A stretch of 64,000 bases of DNA from Marinithermofilum abyssi. GTDB taxonomy: Bacteria; Bacillota; Bacilli; Thermoactinomycetales; DSM-45169. The stretch is from contig NZ_BMHQ01000001.1 of the NCBI RefSeq assembly GCF_014641195.1, forward strand, positions 392,619-456,618. The letters are read 5' to 3'. This document shows positions 1 through 8,481 of this stretch, piece by piece. Position numbers and translations under genes: made by a program. Each line of letters starts with the position of its first letter. Positions within the stretch are counted from its first letter, which is position 1. The notes under the pieces are model-generated. The model was given only the letters and a program-made list of their open reading frames with translations, made no database searches and was not told the origin of the DNA.

Positions 1-701
1 TGGCGGTGAAACACGAGGAAAAATTTGTCCGTATCAAAGCGGCGCAAGCTGATATCGTTCTCCTGTGCCCACCGGGTAATGGCAGCGGTGACGTTGGTCA
101 AAAGCAGTGTCTGTTCCTGGTCATCCATCCCCGTCCCGGCCTCGTCATAGTTGTCCATATGGAGGATGCCCAGCACCACCTGCTCCCGTTCATACTGTTC
201 TTCCAACCGCTGCAACCGGGTGACATCCCGGAAAAAAAACAGCCGTTCTTCCTCGTGGTGGATCACTTCGTAGGTCTTTTCCCCGATATCGATCCGCAGC
301 GGACTTTCATCCTTGTGAACCAACTCTTTCAACACTGGGAAAACTTCTTCCATCGGCCGCCCGACCAGTGAATCTTCGGAGGCCATGGATTGCACAAAGG
401 GATTGTGCCATTCGATCTGCTCTTCTTTGTCGTAGAGCAGGATTCCCACGGGCATCTCGTCAATCGCAGACTGGTGAGCCCCATTCACCCTATGGGAGAG
501 AGTCAGCACATACTGGGCAAACTCCTTTCGGAAAGCATGCTCCGCCCGATAGAGGAGAATGCTCAGAAGAAAAAACAAACCGAACCCCAGCATGCCCAAC
601 TCCCAGTTGTAGATGGACAATACCGCGGTCAATATCAGTATGAGGCACATGGCGATGACCATGTGGTATCCGTGCCAGCGTTGAGTCAGAAACTTCGGCA
701 T
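1..701 (-). CDS. gdpP: Cyclic-di-AMP phosphodiesterase GdpP (YybT), N-terminal part, cut by window edge
   Basis: I translated this reading frame by hand from the ATG at 701, which follows a GAGGGG ribosome-binding site; it stays open for 233 codons to the window edge. Two hydrophobic membrane segments (about residues 13-30 and 35-52) are followed by a PAS-like domain (about 75-170, with MPVGILLYD) and the beginning of a degenerate GGDEF domain (VLGILHMDNYDE). The catalytic DHH/DHHA1 phosphoesterase domain would lie outside the window. GdpP is a membrane protein that hydrolyses the second messenger c-di-AMP. The neighbouring yybS-like gene and rpsR match the B. subtilis order yybS-gdpP-rplI-dnaC. 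The family assignment is firm; activity cannot be judged from the fragment. Confidence 0.92.
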   Translation of the reverse strand, partial: MPKFLTQRWHGYHMVIAMCLILILTAVLSIYNWELGMLGFGLFFLLSILLYRAEHAFRKEFAQYVLTLSHRVNGAHQSAIDEMPVGILLYDKEEQIEWHNPFVQSMASEDSLVGRPMEEVFPVLKELVHKDESPLRIDIGEKTYEVIHHEEERLFFFRDVTRLQRLEEQYEREQVVLGILHMDNYDEAGTGMDDQEQTLLLTNVTAAITRWAQENDISLRRFDTDKFFLVFHR

Positions 702-808
702 GATGACATCCCCTCAACCCCAAACCCTGTTTTCGGTTCCCTTTCCATCGATCTTCTTTTTATTTTACCCCAGCAGGGAGGGAATGCATAGCGACAATAG
801 CGCATTCC

Positions 809-1720
809 TTACCGTTTCTTCTCCAGGCGGTCGCGCAAGGGAGTCCCTGTGTCGATGAGTCCCATCACATGGATGATCAGGGCTGCAGGAGGAAACAGCA
901 ACGTGCCGAGCACCACGACGGTCATCCAACCTTTTCCTCTTCCGGAGCGATGCAGCAAAAATGCCGCAAACGAAAACCCCTGCACCATCAACAGGAGATA
1001 AAAAATAGAGACGGCATTGCCGAGCACTACTGGGAAGGAACCCGGTGATTCTCCAAACAAGAGCAGAAGAATCAAGGCCAGAAAATAAATGTGGAAAAAC
1101 GGCCGCGGCAACCGCCATGTTCGGAATGGAGGCAAGTATTTCCCGGGGAATCCTCCCCGCATGAGGATGCGTCGAGCCACACGGATATTGAGCAGAGGAA
1201 TCGGCACACTGGCAAAGACCAGCAGCCCGGGGATAACCATGCCGAGCGGGGGCATATCGGGCAATTCCTCAGGCATTCCGTAAGCGCGGAACAACTCTTG
1301 TGAAGCCGCCCATTGTTCCTGCCACAAGGATTGGACACGGTCAAACAAATGGAAAAAGACCGCTCCCACCGCCAACATCGTCAAAAATCCCACCCAGGTG
1401 GTTACCAGGCCGCCGAGCACCACATCCGTTCCGGTGGTTTGCGGACGGCGGTACAGTTCACCCATGACCAATCCGGCAATGGTGGTCACCAACAGAATCA
1501 ACGGTGTATAAACGGAGCCGGTCAATACCACGATTAAACCGCTCAGCAGCACGACAAACAGCAAAGCGGACTGCCAACCCTGTCTGGCCGTGAACAATAG
1601 AAAAGGCAAAGGCAAAAACCACACCGTCACCAAAGACAACGGTGTACCCAACGAAAAGAGCAAAACGAGAAACAAACTGCTATAGATCAGCCCGTCGCGT
1701 ATCAAAGAGGATCGGGACAA
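809..1720 (-). CDS. YybS-like DUF2232 membrane protein
   Basis: This protein of about 303 residues is strongly hydrophobic, with around eight predicted membrane segments along its length and a basic C-terminus. It matches the DUF2232 (YybS) family in composition and in position directly upstream of gdpP. The frame is open for 28 codons further upstream, but I chose the TTG at 1720 because an AAGAGGTGA ribosome-binding site lies 7 nt before it and the upstream stretch overlaps the preceding gene. No catalytic motif is visible. DUF2232 proteins are described as membrane proteins of unknown role, possibly transport-related. It probably forms an operon with the MazG-like gene and gdpP. Confidence 0.82.
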   Translation of the reverse strand: MSRSSLIRDGLIYSSLFLVLLFSLGTPLSLVTVWFLPLPFLLFTARQGWQSALLFVVLLSGLIVVLTGSVYTPLILLVTTIAGLVMGELYRRPQTTGTDVVLGGLVTTWVGFLTMLAVGAVFFHLFDRVQSLWQEQWAASQELFRAYGMPEELPDMPPLGMVIPGLLVFASVPIPLLNIRVARRILMRGGFPGKYLPPFRTWRLPRPFFHIYFLALILLLLFGESPGSFPVVLGNAVSIFYLLLMVQGFSFAAFLLHRSGRGKGWMTVVVLGTLLFPPAALIIHVMGLIDTGTPLRDRLEKKR

Positions 1721-1727
1721 ACCGTGG

Positions 1728-2039
1728 TCACCTCTTGTTAATGTATTCTTCCAGCCGGGACAGATCACCGTACCAATCTTCCAACTGGTGTTTGCCGCGG
1801 GCATGTTCCCTCAGCTTCCGTGTCACCGATTGGTCCACTTCCCGAAAAGTAAGGCCAACACGCCGCGCCAACACGTAGGTGACAATGATGAGGCTGGCCA
1901 AACTGTCAGCAATCAACGTCTGATTGGCATGATGTAGCCCTTTAAACAAGTTGGCGATCTGGTCCAACAGCTCTGTCTTTAACCATTCTATCACTTTGAC
2001 GCTTTTTGCAATCTGAACATTTCGTTCTGGCCGGCTCAT
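1728..2039 (-). CDS. MazG-like family protein
   Basis: The 103-residue, mainly helical protein starts at an ATG preceded by AAGGAG. The segment from about residue 20 to 70 (TELLDQIANLFKG, then SLASLIIVTYVLARRVGL) resembles the short MazG-like proteins that lie next to yybS in several Bacillales. MazG relatives are all-alpha NTP pyrophosphatases, but the ExxE...ExxD metal-binding set of active MazG is not evident here, so a catalytic role is doubtful. It ends 7 nt before the start of the DUF2232 gene and is probably co-transcribed with it. The family call rests on length, context and general resemblance. Confidence 0.6.
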   Translation of the reverse strand: MSRPERNVQIAKSVKVIEWLKTELLDQIANLFKGLHHANQTLIADSLASLIIVTYVLARRVGLTFREVDQSVTRKLREHARGKHQLEDWYGDLSRLEEYINKR

Positions 2040-2134
2040 GGCTTTGCAACTCCTTCAGGTCCAGACTATGATAGGAGGGTATTTCAACACAAGAGAGGAA
2101 ATATCCTCCTTCCCGACCCGATCCGGCCCGATGT

Positions 2135-2163
2135 AAAAAGAAGGGGCGGTGTCCCGCCCCTTC
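2135..2163 (-). terminator. Rho-independent terminator downstream of rpsR
   Basis: A 9-bp GC-rich stem (AAGGGGCGG paired with CCGCCCCTT, loop TGTC) is followed on the minus strand by CTTTTT. It lies 27 nt past the rpsR stop and closes the rpsF-ssb-rpsR transcript, separating it from the MazG-like/yybS/gdpP genes. Confidence 0.85.
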
Positions 2164-2189
2164 GATCCGTCTATCTGCTTTTTATCCGA

Positions 2190-2417
2190 TCAGTCGGTTG
2201 TGTACGGCAGCAATGCCATTTGACGAGCCCGTTTGATGGCCCGGGTCAGCTGACGCTGATATTTGGAGGAAGTTCCCGTCACGCGGCGAGGGAGAATTTT
2301 CCCGCGCTCGCTGATGAACTTCTTCAACAGATCCACATCTTTGTAATCGATATAGTCGATTTTGTTCACCGTAAAGTAACACACTTTACGACGCTTGTTT
2401 CCGCGTCGACGCGCCAT
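2190..2417 (-). CDS. rpsR: 30S ribosomal protein S18
   Basis: This 75-residue basic protein begins [15 protein letters not shown] and contains the conserved S18 core ([47 protein letters not shown]). It is a component of the 30S platform that pairs with S6. The ATG follows a GGAGGG site. Length and order (rpsF-ssb-rpsR) are exactly those of B. subtilis. It is the last gene of this operon, just before a strong terminator. Confidence 0.98.
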   Translation of the reverse strand: MARRRGNKRRKVCYFTVNKIDYIDYKDVDLLKKFISERGKILPRRVTGTSSKYQRQLTRAIKRARQMALLPYTTD

Positions 2418-2464
2418 GCCGAACCCTCCTCTCTGTCAGCAAATGATCGTTTCCGTTTTTCCTA

Positions 2465-2920
2465 TCAAAAGGGCAGATCATCGTCGGAGATGTCGATCGG
2501 TTTCCCGTCATCTGCGAAGGGGTCGTTCATCTGATTGTTGTTGCCGCTGCCGCCCCCGAAGCCCTGCTCGCGGTATCCTTCGCCGGATCCGCTGCGGTTG
2601 GCGCCGGAATCGAGGAAACGGACATCATCAGCCACGATTTCGGTGATTTTGATCCTTCGCCCTTCGTTGTTTTCAAAACTCCGGGTTTGCAGGCGGCCTT
2701 CTACCGCTACCGCCCGTCCTTTTTTCAGGTAGTTGGCGCAGTTTTCAGCGAGCTGCCTCCAAGTGACGATGGTAAAAAAATCGACCTCCCGCTCACCTTG
2801 TTGATTGGTGAAACGGCGCTCCACCGCCAGCCCGAAGTTGGCTACCGCCACCCCGTTGGGGGTATAGCGCAACTCCGGATCCTGAGCCAGCCGGCCGATC
2901 AGAATGACCCGATTCAGCAT
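2465..2920 (-). CDS. ssb: Single-stranded DNA-binding protein SsbA
   Basis: The 151-residue protein has an N-terminal OB fold (residues 1-105; [40 protein letters not shown]), a Gly/Ser/Asn-rich flexible linker, and the acidic tip DISDDDLPF. This tip is the peptide that binds partner proteins such as RecO, PriA and exonucleases. It coats single-stranded DNA during replication, repair and recombination. The ATG follows AAAGGGAGAGG. Its place between rpsF and rpsR is the canonical Bacillales arrangement, in which it is expressed from the rpsF promoter. Confidence 0.98.
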   Translation of the reverse strand: MLNRVILIGRLAQDPELRYTPNGVAVANFGLAVERRFTNQQGEREVDFFTIVTWRQLAENCANYLKKGRAVAVEGRLQTRSFENNEGRRIKITEIVADDVRFLDSGANRSGSGEGYREQGFGGGSGNNNQMNDPFADDGKPIDISDDDLPF

Positions 2921-2960
2921 CGGTAACCTCTCCCTTTTTCATCATTTCCGACGCTTGCCC

Positions 2961-3254
2961 TTACTTTTTATCGTCGATGTTGATGACCATGTGACGCAGA
3001 ACCTGGTCGTTCAGCTTGATCACACGATCCAGTTCATTCACGGTTTCCGCAGTGCCTTGGAACGTGACCACCGTGTAAACACCCTCGCGGTGATTGTCGA
3101 TCTCATAGGCGAGACGGCGTTTGCCAAAGTGTTCTTGCTCCACGTTTTCCGCACCGTTTTGTTTCAGGGTGTTTTGCACTTTTTCCCGGACAGCTTCCAG
3201 TTGTTCTTCGGTCAGCTCCGGACGCGTGATGTACATGAGCTCGTATTTATGCAT
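2961..3254 (-). CDS. rpsF: 30S ribosomal protein S6
   Basis: The 97-residue product begins MHKYELMYITRPELTEEQ, the typical S6 start, and continues with the beta-strand pattern YEIDNHREGVYTVVTFQG. The frame is open 22 codons further upstream, but the ATG at 3254 follows an ideal AAAAGGAGGTGG site and gives the family length. S6 binds S18 and 16S rRNA on the 30S platform. It is the first gene of the rpsF-ssb-rpsR operon. Confidence 0.97.
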   Translation of the reverse strand: MHKYELMYITRPELTEEQLEAVREKVQNTLKQNGAENVEQEHFGKRRLAYEIDNHREGVYTVVTFQGTAETVNELDRVIKLNDQVLRHMVINIDDKK

Positions 3255-3372
3255 CTTTCTTCCACCTCCTTTTGGACTGAAACGGCCTCGTACCCCGAGG
3301 CAAGGAGTGAATCGATTCATTCACGATATATCATTCTAACAGAGATGCTGTCGTTTGGCAAGAATTCGGGGG

Positions 3373-4473
3373 TTACACATTGAATCGGAAATGAACGATG
3401 TCACCGTCATTTACCACATACTCTTTTCCTTCCGAACGGAGCAACCCTTTTTCCCTGGCCTGGGCCATCGAACCGGCCTGCAGCAAATCTTCATATGCCA
3501 CGACTTCGGCACGAATAAATCCGCGTTCGAAATCACTGTGAATCACACCTGCCGCTTGCGGAGCTTTGGTACCTTTTCGAATCGTCCATGCCCGCACTTC
3601 CTTCTCTCCAGCGGTAAAGTAAGTGATCAGACCCAACAGCCGGTAAGCCGCCGCCACCAGCCGGTCCAGCCCGGAAGACTCCAGGCCCAAGTCTTCAAGG
3701 AATTGCTGCCGCTCTTCGCCTTCCAACTCGACAATCTCCGCTTCCAGTTGAGCACTGATGGTCACCACTTCGGCTCCTTCTTTGGCAGCAAACTCCTTCA
3801 CTTGTTGAACAGAAGGATTCTCATCGGGCTGCGCCACATCCTCCTCACCGACGTTGGCCGCATACAGCACCTTTTTCAGCGTCAGCAGGTTCAGCGACTT
3901 GACCCGTTCCCGTTCCTCTTCATCCAAACCGGCTTGACGGGCCGGAATACCTTCAGCCAGGGCTTTTTTTAGCTTCTCCAGCACCGCATGTTCTTGAATG
4001 GCTTCTTTGTCCCCGCTTTTCTTGGCCCGTGCCACGCGGTCCATGCGCCGTTCCACGCTTTCCAGGTCGGCCATCACCAGTTCCAGGTTGATAGTTTCGA
4101 TATCGCTGACCGGATCCACCTTCCCGGCCACATGGGTAATGTTGTCGTCCTCAAAACAACGGACAACGTGAATAATGGCATCCACTTCCCGGATATGGGA
4201 CAGGAATTGGTTCCCGAGCCCTTCCCCTTTACTGGCTCCCTTCACCAAACCGGCGATGTCGGTGAATTGAAAGGAAGTGGGGATGATCCGCTGCGGATTT
4301 ACGATCTCCGCGATCCGCTGTAAGCGTTCATCCGGTACATCGACAACCCCCACATTGGGATCGATGGTACAAAAGGGATAATTGGCCGATTCGGCACCGG
4401 CCCGGGTAATCGCGTTAAACAAAGTGGACTTGCCCACGTTGGGCAAGCCGACAATGCCGGTAGTCAACGGCAT
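3373..4473 (-). CDS. ychF: Ribosome-binding ATPase YchF (OBG family)
   Basis: The 366-residue protein carries the P-loop GLPNVGKST at residues 9-17, then the Obg-type G2/G3 region ([31 protein letters not shown]), a coiled-coil insertion (about 130-200) and a C-terminal TGS domain (about 280-366, ending in [14 protein letters not shown]). YchF prefers ATP over GTP and associates with ribosomes and the stress response. I chose the second ATG (4473) because GGGAG lies 9 nt before it and it gives the usual start [13 protein letters not shown]; the ATG at 4482 abuts the same site. The product is slightly longer than the 363 residues of E. coli. Confidence 0.97.
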   Translation of the reverse strand: MPLTTGIVGLPNVGKSTLFNAITRAGAESANYPFCTIDPNVGVVDVPDERLQRIAEIVNPQRIIPTSFQFTDIAGLVKGASKGEGLGNQFLSHIREVDAIIHVVRCFEDDNITHVAGKVDPVSDIETINLELVMADLESVERRMDRVARAKKSGDKEAIQEHAVLEKLKKALAEGIPARQAGLDEEERERVKSLNLLTLKKVLYAANVGEEDVAQPDENPSVQQVKEFAAKEGAEVVTISAQLEAEIVELEGEERQQFLEDLGLESSGLDRLVAAAYRLLGLITYFTAGEKEVRAWTIRKGTKAPQAAGVIHSDFERGFIRAEVVAYEDLLQAGSMAQAREKGLLRSEGKEYVVNDGDIVHFRFNV

Positions 4474-4542
4474 AAGCTTCATCTCCCATCGATGTTCATT
4501 TCAACGTTTCTCTCAAGATGGCTTCTCAATGATTTTAACATA

Positions 4543-4564
4543 GAAAGAGCCGCCGAGTGGCGGT
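4543..4564 (-). terminator. Weak terminator-like hairpin downstream of the DUF951 gene
   Basis: A 5-bp CCGCC/GGCGG stem with tetraloop is followed on the minus strand by CTCTTTCT. It lies between the DUF951 gene and ychF and may reduce read-through; the U-tract is poor. Confidence 0.35.
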
Positions 4565-4659
4565 CCAGCTGGACAACACCTTTCTTCCCAGTTATACTTT
4601 GTCAGCAGGCTCAGAGCTCTTTCATTTTCTCGGATCTTAGACTTTTAAAGCAGCCTCAA

Positions 4660-4681
4660 CCGCCTGATAGCAGGCCTTTTT
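4660..4681 (+). terminator. Orphan plus-strand terminator-like hairpin
   Basis: GCCTG-ATAG-CAGGC is followed by CTTTTTG on the plus strand, in a region where every gene is on the minus strand. No plus-strand gene upstream of it can be supported. Confidence 0.4.
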
Positions 4682-4696
4682 GTACCGTATCCCCAT

Positions 4697-4906
4697 TCAG
4701 TCGCTGCCGTTCTCCGCTGCGGCAACCAACACTTTTTTCATACGGCTTTCAAAACGGGTGCGGGGCAGCAATACGCTGTGACCACAGCCCGTGCATTTGA
4801 TTCGAATATCCATCCCCATTCGAATAACCTTCCAGGCATTCGTTCCACACGGATGCGGTTTTTTCATTTCTACGATATCACCCAATTGGAACTCTTTCCG
4901 TTGCAT
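4697..4906 (-). CDS. DUF951 family small protein
   Basis: The 69-residue protein starts MQRKEFQLGDIVEMKKPHPC and contains two clusters, KKPHPCGTNAW and IKCTGCGHSVLLPR, that are typical of DUF951. The spaced cysteines (HPC...CTGC) suggest a small zinc-ribbon-like or nucleic-acid-binding fold, but no function is established. The ATG at 4906 follows GAGGTGG; the longer open frame has no ribosome-binding site at its start. In Bacillales this family is found beside ychF, as here. Confidence 0.88.
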   Translation of the reverse strand: MQRKEFQLGDIVEMKKPHPCGTNAWKVIRMGMDIRIKCTGCGHSVLLPRTRFESRMKKVLVAAAENGSD

Positions 4907-4931
4907 TCTTCGCCACCTCGCTTCTTCCCCA

Positions 4932-5574
4932 TTATAAGGAATGGTTTTCCTTATTTCCATTCAAAGATGGTTCTACCTCTAAACAAGCCAAATGACGGAA
5001 TGCCGAGAGCACTTCCAGACTCAGCCGCTCTTGCTCGTCCCGGTTCTTCTCCTGCGTGTTCGGGTGAATCAGTCTTCCGAAACGAACCTTCACTTTCGCC
5101 GGACGAATCCATATCCCGCCACGGGGCAGCGCTTCGTCTGTCCCGTCAATCCATGCCGGCAAAAGGAGCACCGGTTTTTATCGCCAAAAAAGCGGCACCG
5201 TGTTTCCATTCCGTGAGCGGTTGATACTCCCGCCGTCCCCCCTCAGGAAAAATACCGAGAACCTTTCCCTCCCGCAGGTGGTGTATCGCGGTTTTGATGG
5301 AACGAATATCCGGCTTGTCCCGATTGACTGGAAATGCGCCAAAACGATGGAGCAGCCAACGGGTCACCGGATGAGAGAAGGCCTCTTCCTTTGCCATAAA
5401 ATGAAGTTGTCGCGGAACGGCACAGGCGATATAAAACGGGTCCAAATAACTAATATGATTCCCGGCCACAATTAAGGGGCCTTCTTCCGGAATCGATTCC
5501 ATCCCGGTCACATCCATCCGATGATATAAGAAGATAAAAGGACGGATCATGTTGCGAACCACGGAGTAAAACAC
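4932..5574 (-). pseudogene. 1-acyl-sn-glycerol-3-phosphate acyltransferase (PlsC-like), frameshifted
   Basis: The start region (GTG at 5574 after AAAGGGGGG) encodes a PlsC/LPLAT protein: the NHISYLDPF block (catalytic His-x4-Asp), the FMAKEEAF segment, FPVNRDKPD and the substrate loop FPEGGRRE. The frame stops at 5146 (IKTGAPFAGMD). The family's next block, LLPAWIDGTDEALPRGG, continues in another frame down to 4932. Both parts are conserved PlsC sequence, so this is one gene of about 214 codons broken by a frameshift near 5155-5175. It may be a real pseudogene or a sequencing error at CTTTTG. The family transfers the second acyl chain in phosphatidic acid synthesis at the membrane. Confidence 0.85.
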
Positions 5575-5633
5575 CGGGACCCCCCTTTCGCTTTTCTTTA
5601 TTTTACCCCAACTGTGCCTCACCGCACCTGGAT

Positions 5634-6674
5634 TCATTTCTTATCTCGGGAAAAAGGATAGAGCAGGATCATGGTCAACAGGAAAAGATTAAGCACACCG
5701 GACAAGGGGTAAAGAAACTGGACCAATGTTTGAAAACCCAGATGACTTAGCGGGGTCAACACAGCCAATATGACGGCTCCGATGATCCAGCGGGGAATGT
5801 TCCAGTGATCTGAGAGGCGAAAAACCAAACCATGCACGTTGCTCGCGGCGGTGGTGTAAATCGCTAGCCATAAGACCAGGGAGATCGTAAACACCCAAAT
5901 CTTTGAATAGCTCTTTACCAAAGCAAACAAGGGAATCTCGTATTGGGAAATGAGATGGGTTACTTTTAATAGGGAATAATTATAAAGATACGCCACTAAT
6001 CCCAAACATCCGGCACTCAAAATTCCCGCCGTCCAGATTTCAGCAGGATGCCGTATTTGCGAACCAACCGTTGATAACACAGCCAGCAATGAAATGATAT
6101 TAAAGGCGGCGTAAGTGATGGCAGAAGGCCATACCGGTAATGCGGATGTTGTTTCTGACACTGTTAACGGGACGGATGGGTTGCTGAGGAGGAACTCGAT
6201 GCACACCCATATCAGCACGGATGTCATCACAGGAATAATGAAGGTATTCATGGCCATCAATCCGCGGATATCAAAAAATAAAATCATCATCACCGCAATG
6301 GCCATCACCAAGGCACCCGCTATAAACGAGCCGCTCCATTGTTCAAAAGTCGCCCCGCTGCCCGCCACCATCACCAATGTACTTGTCAATAGAAACAAAA
6401 GCACCAACTGATCAAACCACTGCCCCGCCCGCGGACCTAAGATATGAGCCAATATTTCCGAGTAATGGCGTGTTCCTTTCTGCCAGCTGATCGTAAGGAT
6501 TACCACACTGGCCAAGCAAAACAAGAGCATGGCCAATAGAATGCTGGAACCGCTGTGATTCCCGTATGAACCGAAAAACTCCCAAATCTCTCTCCCGGAA
6601 GCAAAACCGGCACCAATCGTTGTTCCTACGATGGTCATGCCGATTTTTACGGATTGCCACCATTGAATACGCAT
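5634..6674 (-). CDS. YkvI-like multi-pass membrane transporter
   Basis: The 346-residue integral membrane protein has about 10 hydrophobic segments. Its N-terminal signature IVGTTIGAGFASGREIWEFF is characteristic of the YkvI family, which belongs to the amino acid-polyamine-organocation (LeuT-fold) superfamily; glycine-rich breaks in TM1 form the ion or substrate site in such proteins. Substrate is unknown. The ATG follows GGAGGATC. Its stop overlaps an ATG of the acyltransferase frame downstream (ATGA), so the two are probably co-transcribed. It is divergent from yyaC across a gap of about 100 bp. Confidence 0.8.
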   Translation of the reverse strand: MRIQWWQSVKIGMTIVGTTIGAGFASGREIWEFFGSYGNHSGSSILLAMLLFCLASVVILTISWQKGTRHYSEILAHILGPRAGQWFDQLVLLFLLTSTLVMVAGSGATFEQWSGSFIAGALVMAIAVMMILFFDIRGLMAMNTFIIPVMTSVLIWVCIEFLLSNPSVPLTVSETTSALPVWPSAITYAAFNIISLLAVLSTVGSQIRHPAEIWTAGILSAGCLGLVAYLYNYSLLKVTHLISQYEIPLFALVKSYSKIWVFTISLVLWLAIYTTAASNVHGLVFRLSDHWNIPRWIIGAVILAVLTPLSHLGFQTLVQFLYPLSGVLNLFLLTMILLYPFSRDKK

Positions 6675-6775
6675 CGAGATCCTCCTTCTCCGGGGCTGTC
6701 CCTACATGTATATTTCGCCGCAGGTTTCCGTATACTGGTAAGGATCTGATTTTTCCGTGATGGAGGTCGAAGCTC

Positions 6776-7369
6776 ATGCGTGAACGGGTGCCCATCCCGC
6801 GTCCGGGGGGATCCGCAGCTCCGTCCCGAGTTGAATTCACCCACCCTATGGCAGTCAATCAATGCGCCGAATGGTTGTCCCATGCCATTCAACTTTATCC
6901 CCATACTTCGGAGCTGGCCTGCATCTGCATCGGCACGGATCGGTCTACCGGCGACGCCCTCGGTCCTTTGGTTGGTTCCCAACTGGAGAAAATGGACGGT
7001 TCCCGGTTACGTATTTATGGGACATTGGACGAGCCTGTACATGCTGTCAACCTGCAGGCTACACTCAACCAGATGCAAAGAGAGCTAAAACATCCGCGGG
7101 TCATCGCTGTCGATGCTTGTCTTGGACAACTGTCCAGCGTGGGGTGGATCCAAGTGGGCAACGGTCCTTTGCGCCCAGGTGCCGGGGTGAACAAACGTTT
7201 ACCCGAAGTAGGACAGGTACATATCACCGGCATTGTGAATGTGTCCGGTTTTATGGAGTATTTTGTTTTACAAAACACTCGCCTTAGCATTGTCATGAAA
7301 ATGGCGGATATCATCGCAAATGCCATTCACCGGGTATCTTGCTCTTATTTCAGTCGAGAGAGTTTGTAA
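6776..7369 (+). CDS. yyaC: Spore protease YyaC (DUF1256, Gpr-like)
   Basis: The 197-residue protein contains the DUF1256 core: CICIGTDRSTGDALGPLVG (about residues 49-67), IAVDACLG, and GPLRPGAGVNKRLPEVG followed by HITGIVNVSGFMEY. YyaC is related to the germination protease Gpr and is produced in the forespore of B. subtilis. The acidic residues in GTDRSTGD and VDACLG resemble the Gpr catalytic aspartates. The ATG at 6776 follows GGAGGT. It is transcribed opposite to all neighbours, as in Bacillus, and ends before a bidirectional terminator. Its presence indicates an endospore former. Confidence 0.9.
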   Translation: MRERVPIPRPGGSAAPSRVEFTHPMAVNQCAEWLSHAIQLYPHTSELACICIGTDRSTGDALGPLVGSQLEKMDGSRLRIYGTLDEPVHAVNLQATLNQMQRELKHPRVIAVDACLGQLSSVGWIQVGNGPLRPGAGVNKRLPEVGQVHITGIVNVSGFMEYFVLQNTRLSIVMKMADIIANAIHRVSCSYFSRESL

Positions 7370-7444
7370 TGGGTGTTCCAACTGGACAGCATTGTTTTTT
7401 CTCTTGACTGACAGTTAACTCAAAGTAAGCTTGCTGTCTTACAT

Positions 7445-7481
7445 AAAAAAGACGTCAGGAGATTCTCCCGATGTCTTTTTT
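7445..7481. terminator. Bidirectional terminator between yyaC and the lipid-kinase gene
   Basis: The inverted repeat AAAAAAGACGTCAGGAGA / TCTCCCGATGTCTTTTTT (loop TTC, a few mismatches) has U-tracts in both directions. It serves converging transcripts of yyaC (+) and the diacylglycerol-kinase-like gene (-). Confidence 0.88.
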
Positions 7482-7537
7482 ACTTAGCATTCATTATAAT
7501 TCCCTTTGTTAACTGTATGATGAACGGATCCTACCCT

Positions 7538-8410
7538 TTACAGCACGCGCAGGGATTGAGGGCGAAGGGTCACCTTACAAGGTGTTTCGCCCACAATCTC
7601 CCCATCTACATGAATCACCATCGGATGATCGGATTGTATCCGAATTTCCTTTCCTTTCATCATTTTCGCGGCAGGGTGACGCACATGAGTTCCTTGAAAA
7701 ACACGGGGGAACAAGGCTAACAGCAAAGGACGGCTGATGTTATGCACCAGACAAATGTCCAGTATGCCATCCTGATTGGAAGCTTCAGGGCAAATCTTCA
7801 TTCCGCCGCCGTAATATGGGATATTGGCAATCGCAATCAACCAAACGCCGTCCATCACATGCTCCTGCCCATCCACCGTCAGCCAGACTTTTCGGGGAGT
7901 AAATCGCCTCAAAACGCGTATCACCCCGAGGACGTAAGCGAATTTGCCCAACCATTTTTTCCAGCGGGATTGATTCACCCATTTCGCTACTTCACCATCA
8001 AAGCCGATTCCAGCGGTGTTTACCAACACGCGCTCCCCACACGCTGCTGTATCCACAGTGAACGGCTCCCCTTTAAGAATCCGTTCTAGCGCTTTCAGTG
8101 GATGACGGGGGATTCCATGTGCCCGGGCGAAGTCGTTGCCTGAGCCTGCAGGAACATACCCCAAAGGAATATCCGTTCCCGCCAATCCATTTGCCACCTC
8201 ATGTACGGTACCGTCTCCGCCTACAGCGACCACGGCTTTCACCTCAGGCCGTCGACTTGCTTCTTCCGCCAATTTACTCGCATGTCCCGGATATTGGGTC
8301 CACCGAATTTCATATGGGACTTGCTTTCGCTTTAATTCTTTTTCCAGCGGCGAAACGATTTTCACTCCTTTTCCATTGCCGGAAACGGGATTGACGATCA
8401 CGATGAACAT
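7538..8410 (-). CDS. Diacylglycerol kinase family lipid kinase (YegS/DagK-like)
   Basis: The 290-residue protein starts with MFIVIVNPVSGNGKG, carries the nucleotide-binding signature VAVGGDGTVHEVANGL (GGDGT at 64-68) and YVPAGSGNDFARAHGIP, and ends with the family's beta-rich C-terminal domain (VIHVDGEIVGETP). These are hallmarks of the DAGK_cat lipid kinases that phosphorylate diacylglycerol or related lipids at the inner membrane face. Which lipid is used cannot be told. The ATG follows GAGGGGGG. It is followed by the yyaC-facing terminator and preceded by the DUF4446 gene. Confidence 0.92.
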   Translation of the reverse strand: MFIVIVNPVSGNGKGVKIVSPLEKELKRKQVPYEIRWTQYPGHASKLAEEASRRPEVKAVVAVGGDGTVHEVANGLAGTDIPLGYVPAGSGNDFARAHGIPRHPLKALERILKGEPFTVDTAACGERVLVNTAGIGFDGEVAKWVNQSRWKKWLGKFAYVLGVIRVLRRFTPRKVWLTVDGQEHVMDGVWLIAIANIPYYGGGMKICPEASNQDGILDICLVHNISRPLLLALFPRVFQGTHVRHPAAKMMKGKEIRIQSDHPMVIHVDGEIVGETPCKVTLRPQSLRVL

Positions 8411-8481
8411 ATAGCAACCCCCCTCTGGTTATCAGACGGGACAAACCCTTTGACCACAACAAAGGCCCGCGGAGTAATGGT

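Noticed and set aside
4492..4800. Plus-strand 102-codon frame between ychF and the DUF951 gene
   Set aside because: Mostly opposite the DUF951 gene, no ribosome-binding site, no recognisable family.
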